Source: Sphaerolaimus hirsutus (lineage: Eukaryota > Nematoda > Chromadorea > Monhysterida > Sphaerolaimidae). Taken from it: 64,000 nt of DNA. The first letter of the stretch is position 1. Every line of letters starts with the position of its first letter. The DNA lies in the NCBI GenBank assembly GCA_964036195.1, contig OZ038457.1, positions 17,635,147 through 17,699,146 of the forward strand, given 5' to 3'. Position numbers and translations under genes: made by a program. The notes under the pieces were generated by a model, which saw only the letters and a list, made by a program, of their open reading frames with translations, ran no database searches and was not told the origin of the DNA. Positions 34,701 through 44,400 of the stretch are shown here, one piece after another.

Positions 34701-37108
34701 TAGCTCCAATAATCGAATACGGTCAATCCGATCAGATAGACCACGCTGAGCATGGCCCCCGCGCTCGCCTTCTTGAGCGAGTCGATGTTCTTGAAAAAGC
34801 ACAAAGGCAGTACGAGAACACAGGTGAGCACTGTGCCGGTGAACCAGCGCTGCATGTACCAGTGGTGGCAGAACAGCTTGTCCACCTTGTCGTGCAGCAC
34901 TGCGAACCGACATGCAGGAGTTGGAAAGGAGAAGTTGGGGGGGGGGTGCTATCTATCTTGCCCCCCAAATTGCCCAGCTATCTATCTATCCCGGGGCAAA
35001 TTTTTTGGCTACTATACTAACTCAACCCCCCCAAACAAAATAAGCGGCCAGCTATCTATCTGGAGCGATTTTTGAGGAATTTTACCCCAATTTCTGGTCA
35101 AAATTAATAATTTTCATACCTTCTACACCTTGAAAAACCTATATATATATATATCGGCCCCCTAACATTTTTTTTCTTTCAGATATCTATCCCTCCAGGG
35201 GAGCGATGTGCTATATACCCAACCGGAGAGTCAAAATATATCCTGGAGAGTCAAAAACCCCACATTCGCACACAGCAGAATAGAGTAAACCAACGTCTAT
35301 CGCTCTGGTCTCCTACAATGATCATGAAGGTGACACAGGTGGCGTAAGTGTAAAACACGATGCCCACCGAGCAAAAGATACCGACGATGCGACCGCACAA
35401 ACGACGCGTCACAGTCTAGGGGCAGTCCCAGACCCTGTAAAATGTCAAATGTCATGCAAAGTGTCAAAAGCCATGTAAATTGCCCGGTAAAATGGCAAAC
35501 GTAAATAGGTACCTTTGACAAACGGCAAAATGACACTTTGCTTGACACTTTACATTGCATTTTGCAGGGTCTGGGACTGGCACCTGGTAGCTGTCGACCG
35601 GCTGGTTCTCGCCGGCTTTGCCGGTGGTCAATCCCAGCACGATGATACCGAGGAATGCGAGCAGCAGCACCAGCAGCTGCACGACCATGCCGACGAGCGC
35701 GCCGCCTGAGTTGCGAGTAGTTTCGTAGATTTGACGTGTCTTCACGGCAGCGTGCCTCAGTGCATGTAAACTCAGACTGGATTAACGTATTTGCAAATAA
35801 CATTTTTGCTTTGCATGTGTAAATATTTGTGTATTTATTTGCAAATCGATGTCCCGGTTGGCATGTAAATATAGATATTTCCGTATTTATCCGATTCCCC
35901 CCTGTGAGTTAACATGCACTCAGAGTTTACCCCATCTTCACGGGAGCTTCTGACCATATATATTGAAAATCGAGCACCTCTCGCCAGATGGCAGGCAGGC
36001 ATCGTTTCAAGGTTCTTTGGTATGACCCACATTTCGAAAAACATTCAGGACAATCATCAACAAGCCAAAGATCAACAGTCCAGCCCGAAATCCCAACCTC
36101 ACCAACCAGCTCTGTTAAACGCATCGGGCAAATTAAGCAAGCCGGCGCCGAGCGCCGCATTCATTATAATCAAACTAGATGCGAGCCAACCGCTGCCCTG
36201 GGTGGTGACGGGCAGCGGGTCGGGCGACGGCAGCACCACGCTCGTGGCCCGCTGCGACAGGGCGCGCACATCGCGGGCGGTCAGCGACGGGCCGTGACGG
36301 GTCGCTGCACGGGATGAGAATGGATGAAACAGAAAACGACCCGTATACCGTATTTCCTCGAATTATCCACCCTTGAATTGACTTTCAGCGAGCTGAGGAA
36401 AAAATTAAGCCCTCTCGAAATACCCCCCCCCCCTCCTGCAATAATTTACATCATTTATGCAATGTAAATTGTACGAATTGCTACCAATTTGCGTCACAGC
36501 TACGCAAGATTAATAAAAATGTGTTGTAATCCACGCTAAATGTCCAAATATATCCTGTTTGCACACATTTAGTACCAGTTTTGGGCATTTAAAAGCGCTC
36601 CTACACGAAAATTCCTGGCGAAAAACCACCCTCGAATTAACCCCCTCAAAATTTGCTGAGGAGAAATAAACTCCCTGGGGCCATTTCTAAGGAAAACGGT
36701 ATTCAAGCAGTGCCACGCAAGCCGTACCATAAATCTGTACGGAATCGAGCAGGTGCGCGACATCGTCAGTGTCAACGGGAGAAGCGCCGCCGCTGGTGGT
36801 CACAGTGGAGGCCGGGTCGATCTGCGTCACGGGCACGTCGATGCTGGCGGCGGAGTTGACGTACCCGCGCGACTCGGACGCGCTGGCGTCACGTTGGATG
36901 GTGTACACTCCACCGGGGTCCGTCTGATGCCAGTCCCAGACCCTGTAAAATGTTAAATGTCATGCAAAGTGTCAAAAGTCGTGTAAAGTGCCCTGCAAAA
37001 TGGCAACCCGGCTGCCAATTTGCGGGGCATTTTACACGACTTTTGTCACTTTGCATGACATGAACATTTTACAGGGTCTGGTACTGGCACCTGGTCGCCG
37101 TCGGACAT
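28709..37108 (-). CDS. SLC38-type sodium-coupled neutral amino-acid transporter
   Basis: Exons in transcript order: 37108-37091, 36923-36728, 36304-36107, 35705-35584, 35415-35295, 34899-34671, 32691-32469, 32409-32312, 31731-31550 and 28890-28709. They sum to 1569 bases, 522 codons plus TAG, in phase. The start is ATG at 37108, giving a Ser/Thr/Asp-rich N-terminal tail as in the family. TM1 reads IIMNAALGAGLLNLPDAF followed by NRAGGALVGMVVQ; then YTYATCVTFMIIVGDQ, FGYQCHVSSVPVYACI, TGVCG-like AIGVCGCLRYG, ICLTYPIVAFCGR and a final VVGGVLLVMGAFLAGM helix: roughly eleven membrane segments. Family members carry glutamine and other neutral amino acids with Na+ across plasma or lysosomal membranes; the closest subtype seems SLC38A7/8-like, but that is a guess. 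Two introns (36924-37090 and 35416-35583) are introner-like elements. The 2.7-kb last intron is a pile of nested transposons. Confidence 0.9.
29915..31094. mobile_element. hAT-like element with TAGCATTGAAAAAA ends, nested
   Basis: Ends TAGCATTGAAAAAATC and TTTTTTCAATGCTA. The flanks 29907-29914 and 31095-31102 are both accgggac, a word of the surrounding GGGACC element, so this inserted later. AT-rich arms (aaaaaatctcagaaaatctc) pair. It contains a smaller foldback at about 30163-30405. Confidence 0.85.
30163..30405. repeat. CACACTAGTTTTCACCGTGAC foldback element
   Basis: Ends acacactagttttcaccgtg and the complement cacggtgaaaactagtgtgt. Related copies lie at about 31170-31385 and 34328-34565, each near 210-240 bp with tgaaatggcgacatggcgac in the left arm. 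Confidence 0.75.
31170..31385. repeat. Second CACACTAGTT foldback element
   Basis: Left end cacatactagtttgcaccgt, right end catggtgcaaactagtgtgc, AT-rich centre, as at 30163-30405. Lies in the last SLC38 intron. Confidence 0.7.
32830..34312. mobile_element. hAT-like element with TAGCATTGAAAAAA ends
   Basis: Ends TAGCATTGAAAAAATCAC and TTTTTTTCAATGCTA. The flanks 32822-32829 and 34313-34320 are both gtcgtgaa. Same family as 29915-31094. No transposase frame. Confidence 0.87.
34328..34565. repeat. Third CACACTAGTT foldback element
   Basis: Left end cgcacactagttcgcactgt, right end aactagtgtgcgcag, arms inverted. It directly follows the hAT-like element ending at 34312. Confidence 0.65.
34935..35215. 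repeat. CTATCTATC/GGAGCGATTTTT repeat
   Basis: Contains gggggggggtgctatctatc, cccagctatctatc and ggagcgatttttgagg, followed by a (TA)n tract. Diverged copies occur at 39745-40070 (minus sense) and 56215-56345. Confidence 0.6.
35416..35583 (-). mobile_element. Introner-like element in SLC38
   Basis: On the coding strand the donor is TACCAG|GTGCCAGTCCCAGACC and the acceptor is GGTCTGGGACTGCCCCTAG|ACT. Phase 0; joining gives VDSYQ-TVTRRLCGRI, as expected across TM2 and TM3. The element and intron coincide. Confidence 0.87.
36347..36701. repeat. TACCGTATTTCCTCGAA foldback element
   Basis: Begins taccgtatttcctcgaatta, with C-runs; the right end gccatttctaaggaaaacgg is decayed. Lies in an SLC38 intron. 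Confidence 0.65.
36924..37090 (-). mobile_element. Introner-like element after the first SLC38 coding exon
   Basis: Donor GACCAG|GTGCCAGTACCAGACC, acceptor GGGTCTGGGACTGGCATCAG|ACG. It splits the coding sequence six codons after the ATG. Hairpin arms agtgtcaaaagtcgtgtaaa pair. GT and AG come from the element. Confidence 0.87.
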
Positions 37109-37960
37109 CGCACTGCACGCTGCAAAACGCTGCTGGCTGACAGTTTCGAATTTGTTCACCACTCACCACCAAATGTACTAGTACTGCATTTGCAAGGAGG
37201 TAAAGCCGTTACATGGCAGCATTTAGTTTTATGCATATTTATGTTCTCGTAAACACGAACAATTCAGTAATACGATTTATTTATTGCAGATAATAAAATC
37301 AGCCAAGGTAATTTTTTATCAGTTAGTTAGTTTGTTTGTTAAGAAGTGAGCAAAACGCACGCGCACTGGCGCGTAAATTGAAGTATATTTTACCACAATT
37401 CGAAAGAGCATGGCAGCAGTAAATGGCGGGTACTAGATTCTGATCGATGTGAGGAAACGTTTTTGGCTGAGGAAAGCTGTTAAGGCAAAGCGGGAAAAGT
37501 ACTCGGTGTCAGAGTTGTTAAAACTACTGTACTTTTTCAAAGTTAATGTAAACAACGTATTTTATTTTTACTCGCCCTTCGAATTACGTTTCTGTACCCG
37601 CGTACGTTCAAAAACTACGCGTAAAGGTGAATACAGGTATTTTTCCGGTGGAAACGTTAACGTATTTACTCAGTATTCGAGTATACGTATTTTTCGAGTA
37701 AACGTGAATACGTTTTAGCAACTATGCGCTCGAACACCACTTTTATTACCGCTGGCCCACTTGCGTAATTGGCAATTACAGCAAATTCATCGTAACACGG
37801 ACACGTTTTTTTACGCGCGCCCACAATCCCAAAAACGCACACAGAAACAATCAACCAGTGTAATCCCCGGTCGATCGAATAAAAACGGGCACACAGCCAC
37901 AGTGAGACCACCAAGCGGCACACCCAACCCAGCGCGAACACGACAGCCCACTCGGAGGAC
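37109..37960. promoter_or_regulatory. Divergent promoter region, SLC38 and Arg/Ser-rich gene
   Basis: The 850 bp between two start codons on opposite strands must contain both promoters. It also holds a hAT-like fragment (about 37511-37728, ends cagagttgttaaaac and gcaactatg). No clear TATA box or operator is visible. Confidence 0.4.
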
Positions 37961-40900
37961 ATGGCCGTCACCAACGGTGCGCTCCTGCTCTACGCGGCAC
38001 TGGCCGCGGTCACCTACTACCTGTACCGTCGCTGGCGGCAAGGCGGCGCCGACCAGCCGCACGCGCCCGTGCTCACGCAGCGGTCGATATTGACGCGCGG
38101 CCCAGTGCCCATCGTGTACACGCAGGATGGCACCCCCGTGGAGTTGATGCCCCTTGCTGTGGGTTGATAAATAAAATAACATGGCGCGGCAACGCGCGGT
38201 TGTAACGTGAATGGCAGCCAACACACTAGTTGACACATGTGTCAACTGGTCTGTGTCAACTCAGATTTTGGCTTCACGTGTCGCAGAGCGATCTTCCAAC
38301 GCACTTGATGAAATATTATTTTTCGGCATTCCCCATGTGCATTTGGGGATCGCTCTGCGACACATGAAGCCAAAATCTGAGTTGACACACTTGTGTCAAC
38401 TAGCACGCTGGCCGCCAACAGAACAACCACACCCTAACAGGTCACAACGGCGGACAACAAGCAGCGCATCGTGTACATGATCAAGGACTGCCGCACGTTG
38501 GCGGTGGCCACCCCGCAATCCGACGAGATGCAGCAAGTGTCCCAGCGGCAGCAGCAGCCCAGTCAGCGGGCGCAGCAGCAGCCCGACCAGGAACAGCAGC
38601 TGGAGCCGACGACGGCCAGGGAGCAGCCCGCACCGCAGTCCCCAGGGCAGCCGCGGGCGCGCGCCACTCTGTCTAGGTCGGCCCTGTCGAAGCAGCAGAA
38701 GGCGCTCGCCAGGTTGGCCAGGTTCCAATCCCAGATCCTGTAAAGTCCTGTAAAGTAACGTGTATCCAAATCTTACTGTATCATATACGAATGTTATATT
38801 TTTGTGTATGCTTATCATATGTGCAAAAGCGAGATTTGGATACTGTACAAAAAGATCTGGATACACATTACATGGTCTTTTACATAAAACCTGACATTTT
38901 ACAGGGTCCTTTCCATTTTACATTCCGGGGTCTTTCTTTTACAGGGTCTGGGACACATGAATACACAAATCTACGCTGTCACACGAATCTTCGACCGCAG
39001 GTCCAAGCGCGCCGAGAGCCGCCAGCGCAAGCAGCGCAGCTCGCGCCACAAGCACAAGTCGGGCGGGACGAGCTGCTTCGGCCGCAGCAAGGACAAGCCG
39101 GTGCCCAGCAGCCGCCGCTCGCGCTCGCGCACGCCCAGCCGCAACGCCGTGCGCTCGCCCTCCCAGAGCCAGCAGCAGCCGACCCGCGGGTGCGTCCACC
39201 CGCACGGTTGCGGGGTTCGAATGGGATTTTGAATTCTGGTATTTTGTAGTCCGGATCCCGAATTCTGAAAATTACGACACCGAAAAACTTGACCAAGGGA
39301 TAAAAATTGAAAGAAATGACATTTCGCAGTGAAAAATGTGAACCGAAATATCCACTGTGCCTTTCAATGCCACTTCTCTCAAATTTAAGTATTTTAAACA
39401 TTTTGGATAGAAATTAGGTAAAAACCCTCTATAACATAACTTAAGCCAAACCCCGACCAAAACTCCCGTAACCGATCCTCCGATAACTCCGATCCCGAAA
39501 ACTCAAAAACCAATCCCGATCCCCTGACCTCACTACCGAAAATGCCAATTCCGACCCGGAAAAGTCAATCCCATTTGAACCCTACATTTGGTCTAATTTG
39601 AATGTGCATCTGCAAAGCGCAATCTTATTCGCCAGGCGCAGCCAGGGCGGCACGACCACCGCTCGCAGCAGGGCGGCCAGCCGGTCGCGGTCGCGCAACG
39701 CCAGCGTCAGGGCCAAGGACGCCATCCAGGTGAGGCCGTCGCCCCCCCCCCCCCGTTATTGGGTGGGTATAGGCTTTATAGGCTTTTTCAGTGCATAGAA
39801 GGCCGAAAGGGGAAACAATCGCTAATAATCAGTTAAAAGTGATCAAAAGTAGGTTTAAAATGGCAAAAAAACAGGCATATAACCATGCATATAGCCGGAG
39901 AGCACAATTTTGAAGGTGAAAAACTATAAAAAGGTGCGAAAATTGGCGATTTTGAGCGAAAATTGGGGCAAAATTTCTCAATAACCACTCCAGATAGATA
40001 GATGGCTGAGCGATTTGGGGGGGGCCTTTGGGCTTTGGCAGCCCCCCCCCCCTAGGAGACCCCTGGGGAGTAGCACATTCCAGAAAGAAATGGCATTCCG
40101 CTGGTATTTGAGTTTGATAGAAAAAGTGCACCGGGCACAGAAAATTTTGAAATGGTGGCCACCAGACTAGGGTTGGAAAAAAAACGTTTTTTTTAACTCG
40201 ATGTTTTTTTTTAAAAGCTCCCAGATATGACCTAGTGTCAACATATATAGGTATATCAGACACTGGCAATACTCTGTGATGTTAAATATGACCATATAAT
40301 GGCTGTGGAGCCATGGGATAGCATTATAAGTGGTGACTTGTGTCAAAAATATCCATTTTTCCTCGACATATCGTTCGTATATCGCCTTATAGTTGAATGT
40401 TCGTGACTTCAGGTAAAGTTTGGCACGGAATGGTGATCAAACAAGGTTATAAAAGGAGGTTGTTACTTTGGGAGTGAAGTTACACACTGTGGAGGTACAT
40501 TACCTCAATATTATATATTACAGCAACATATGTCGGCTTATTCACCCATGGTAGCACATAGAAATGGATGTTTTGATACTAAAAATGCAACAAAACCAAT
40601 GAAAACAACCACCAATGTCAATTTGTGTGTGAAATTGCGCGCTTGCGCGCAAAAATTTTGCAAAATACCTAGTGCTTAGTACTAAAAATTTCGGCCGATG
40701 TTTTTTAAAAAAAAAAAACATTTCGGACGTCATGTTTAAAAAAAAAAAAAAAACGTTAAAAAAAAAAACGTTTAAAAAAAAACATCGGCCAACCCTACAC
40801 CAGACAATATCCGCCTGAATTAGCAGAATCTTAAAGCATGACACTTAACAAAATTATGTGTCATGATTTAAAATTAACTATGGCAGTTAACGTTGAGTTG

Positions 40901-41220
40901 AGTTAACTAAATTCAGCTGACATCCAGCGTGTGCTATCCAGGCCAACTATCACAAATCGTACTGTCAGGTCGACATAGGGGAACATAGGGGAACGCGCAG
41001 GTTCGGGCCTGAGCCGAGGCAGCAGCGCGACAACCAGCCACTACATTTTTATGAAAAAAGAATGGCGTTCAGTCCACCTACTGATACTTTCCCAAAGCGA
41101 AATCGAAGCCCGACTGTGATTAAGACGGTGAAAAATACGAAAATTACATTTCCCCTCACGAAACGGTGTGACCGTGTGGCACTTGAAATGAAACTGGCCT
41201 TTAGCGACTGCAGTTTATGA
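37961..41220 (+). CDS. Arg/Ser-rich single-pass membrane protein, unknown function
   Basis: Exons 37961-38158, 38441-38721, 39001-39189, 39636-39729 and (less certain) 40969-41220 sum to 1014 bases, 337 codons plus TGA. The protein begins with a signal-anchor-like helix (NGALLLYAALAAVTYYLYRR), then a 90-residue Gln-rich stretch, then dense Arg/Ser repeats (RSRSRTPSR, RAASRSRSRNAS). The last exon adds a basic tail. I recognise no domain family; the RS repeats resemble those of splicing factors, but the N-terminal membrane helix argues against a simple SR protein. Intron 2 (38722-39000) contains an introner-like element whose GT is used while the acceptor lies just beyond it; a second in-phase donor exists nine bases upstream. 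Intron 1 holds a foldback element. Introns 3 and 4 hold hAT-like elements. Confidence 0.6.
38225..38405. repeat. Short foldback transposon, family A copy 2
   Basis: Ends actagttgacacatgtgtca and ttgtgtcaactagc. Inner arms (tctgtgtcaactcagatttt, gatcgctctgcgacacatga) match those at 1075-1282. Lies wholly in intron 1 of the Arg/Ser-rich gene. Confidence 0.8.
38722..39000 (+). mobile_element. Intron built on an introner-like element, extended acceptor
   Basis: The donor GCCAG|GTTCCAATCCCAGATC is the family left end. The right end (acagggtctgggacacatga) lacks CCCAG, and the used AG is CGACCGCAG 45 bases further on. The core holds gtatccaaatcttactgtat and its complement, shared with 21988-22380. 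Confidence 0.75.
39195..39588. repeat. GGGTTCAA/TTGAACCCTA element
   Basis: Left end ggggttcgaatgggattttg, right end tcaatcccatttgaacccta, with TTCCGA/GATCCCGA words inside, as in elements near 46797-47153, 57311-57676 and 58885-58995. No clean target duplication. Confidence 0.55.
40168..40797. mobile_element. hAT-like element with TAGGGTTGG ends
   Basis: Ends TAGGGTTGGAAAAAAAACG and the complement (ccaacccta). The flanks 40160-40167 and 40798-40805 are both caccagac. Ends are followed by A/T runs. A truncated relative lies at 59850-60075. Confidence 0.87.
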
Positions 41221-41481
41221 CACACTTCGACAAGTAAAGTTCTCTAGTATCACAGATGAAAATGCATAATTTTGTCGACCGAACAAAATTTAAAAAACAA
41301 CAATTTTGAAGAGAAAAAAAAGAACACAACGCGCAAAAAGCACCCAGACGGCAGCAAAAAAACTTAAGTGAAATGTCCCAAAAACCAGCAACTCACCGAA
41401 AATGCATCACAAAAATGCACGCCTAGACAACAACAAATCGACAACACAAACTTCGACTTTGGCATTGTCATCGACTCGCAT

Positions 41482-44400
41482 TCACACCGATCCAGCCATG
41501 ACATCGTTCATGGTGTCGTTGAGCGCCGAGCAGCAGGGCAGCGCTCGCAGCGCGCCCATGTAGTAGGAGAACTCCGCGCACACGAGCGCGTAGGTGGGGC
41601 CGTCGCGCGGCGTCACGTCCAGTTCGTACAGGCGCGTCTTTAACGACCGCTTGAAGCCGTCGTGCACGCGGAATAGCAGCGTCTACGACGTGAAAAAAGA
41701 TATGAGAACTGTCAGGGACGTATCCAGGATTTTTGAGCGGGGGGGGCTGCTTGTTTACGGAGGCCGGCGAGGGGGGGGGGGGGCTCAGCCCCCCCCCCTA
41801 AAATTTGAGCTACATAGTGGCGGAATGGCGCCATGGCGCTTGCGCCATTAGTAGGCGCCACGCCATGGCGCCAATGGCGTTGGCGCCAGCGCCATGGAAA
41901 GCTGTATATGTATGTAAAAATATATACAAAACAGCAAAAAGCACAACATTGAGTGCATTTATAACGATTTGCGGCCACATGTAGCAAATCTGATGATAGT
42001 ACCTTATGTGTGGTGAAGAATGCGCGCTTGCGCGCAAAAATTTTTACACTGCCGTTGAAAAAGTCGCAATTTCCGGTCACTTTCTTGTCTCACCCCGGGA
42101 AGGGGGGGGGGCTGCAGCCCCCCCCCGCCCCCCCCCTGGATACGGCCTTGAGAACTGTGTATTTATTCTTAAATAAGTCTTCGAATAACTGTCCACGGAA
42201 ACGAATTTTTCCTGTTTGACATGAGTATGGGTTCAAAATTAATACTACAAAATGTGCTTCAAATGACCCTATTATTATTTTACTCATAAACATTTTAGTT
42301 CAATCGTTTAATCATTCAGTTTAAATCACAAAGGGATCTTGCAAAAACTCTGATGAAAAATAAATCCCTCATTGAACAACTCCCTTCTCAAGAATCAAAG
42401 TGAACTGACAAAAAACAAGCTACCCAGGAACCGTTTAACAACAGGTGATACAGTAATAAAACCCAGAAAAAATCCCACCTGCGTTTGGTCATTGGGCAGT
42501 ATAGTTTCGATGTTCTCATAGAACATCTTTACATTTTTACCAATCTGTTGAAAACTGGAACTGGGCACGGAGCCCTGGAACTGCCACTCTTTCACTGATC
42601 TACGCATTTGGTCGTCCACCACAGATACCAGCGTGTTATGTATTTCCTGCGCACAAACACTGAACACTGCACTGAATACTAAATGCGTCAATGATATCAA
42701 TACACAATGAAATCAGGGTGAATACAAAAAGATCAGATTCCGCAAAAAGTGAAGTGCTATTTTGAAATGAATTTTTTCTTCAACGGGGTAACATTTTCAA
42801 TTCCAAAGTTCCGACGCAAGCAAAATTTCCCACTAAATCATCATTACCGCCATCAGAAACAATGCTTTCTAAGTCAGAATGCAGCCATTACGCTTTTGTT
42901 TTTATTGTTCATTTATTTTTCATGTAGCTTTTCACTTCGCTTTTCACTTCCCTTTCCCCCTACACTTTTTCTCTTCGCTTTTCATCTCACTTTTTGCGGA
43001 ATTGGCCCCAGAATTTGCATAAGTTTCTACAGAACCCCCCCACAATACTAAATAAAGACTACCTGAACGTGATTGTTGTAATCTGATAGCACCTGCGATA
43101 CTCGCTTGGCCACAACGGCGGCGCTATTGTTTTTTGATACACCCGTCGCAGACAGTGATCGGAAATGCCGCTCCACGAAGGGAATAAAGTAAGCGATAAG
43201 CTGTAGACAGCGACTCGCCAACGCTGCAAATGGCAGAGTAAAGTTGTTGAACGCAGAATGTTACATATACTCGGCGGACCGCATGCTATGCATTTTTATG
43301 AAGGAAAAACTCCATCATGACGTCATCGTTAATAAAATAAAAATGGTTCCAAAAATATAAGAAAAACGTTTCAGGAAAAACATTCGTCACTTTTACACTA
43401 CTCCGCCTTTTTCTTTTGAAAATACTTTTTGTTGTGAAACTGCGTACATAAGTTATCGCGTTATCAACTAAGACATAAGTAATTTTGGGCACATACTTTG
43501 CGATCCGCCGAGCACACAAACGCTCAAAACTACTCACCCAAATGCCTAACAGTAATCTTAGTCAATCCAACCAGTTCCTTCGCACCAGCGCCCAAAATTA
43601 GTTGACAAGTCCTCGAGTTGAACGTTTTCAACAGTTCAATCGCCCTAGTTAGCAGATCGTTGGCGGCGGCGGGCAGCAGCGTCACGCAGTCGCAGTACTG
43701 GGCGAGCATGCGCACGAGCAGCAGCGCTGTGCCCACCACCACGTATTTGTCGCCGTTCACGTCCAGGTGGTTGCGAGTGCTCGCCGGGGCGTCGTCTGAG
43801 GGATTTTACGTATTTCTACCGAGTGGGGCGCATTTTTCTGCAGGAAACACCCCATCATGACGTCATTGTTTATGAAAGAAAAAATTATTCAAAAAATGAT
43901 TTCACGCGTGGAACATACGTTGGTTGTACTGGCTCCGCCTTTTCCATTTAAAAAAATATTTTTCTCATTTGGAAAGTATGTACCTACATAAGTATCCTGC
44001 TCGACTTAGACACAAGTAATTTTGGGCGCATACTTTGCGGTTTGTCGAGTATACAATGTGTACGAAATTTATCGCGTGTGTCAATGCGTCACGATCTAGG
44101 GATTTCAGATTTCGAAGTATTCAAGATTTCATGATTGTGCTCCATGCATGCGGGTAGAATTGGGGGGGGGGGGGGAATAATGAAAGTTACGGGCAAGCAA
44201 AATGGCGGGTTGTGGAAGATATATTTAGGTCCATCAAACCAAACTTTTTCTTAAATCTAGGGCGGAGCAATGCGCAACCGCAAGTAGAAACTTGAAGTGT
44301 TGAAAAAGCAACCATCAAAGCAGTTTTTGAAGAAAATAAACATCCAACCAGCAGAGGCGTCCGTCAGTCTGCCAGTGCGCGCGCAAGTGTCCACCATTTT

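Noticed and set aside
36020-36170. Apparent frameshift in the SLC38 gene after NRAG, where the open frame changes
   Set aside because: A donor GCTG|GTTGGT at 36107 and acceptor AACTCAG at 35706 give an intact NRAG-GALVGM junction, so the downstream frame is intron.
38441-39729. Arg/Ser-rich exons read as a classical SR splicing factor
   Set aside because: No RNA-recognition motif is present and the gene begins with a membrane helix.
41368-41643. Plus-strand ORF of 91 residues near the end of Vps54
   Set aside because: It is antisense to the conserved last Vps54 exon and has no motif of its own.
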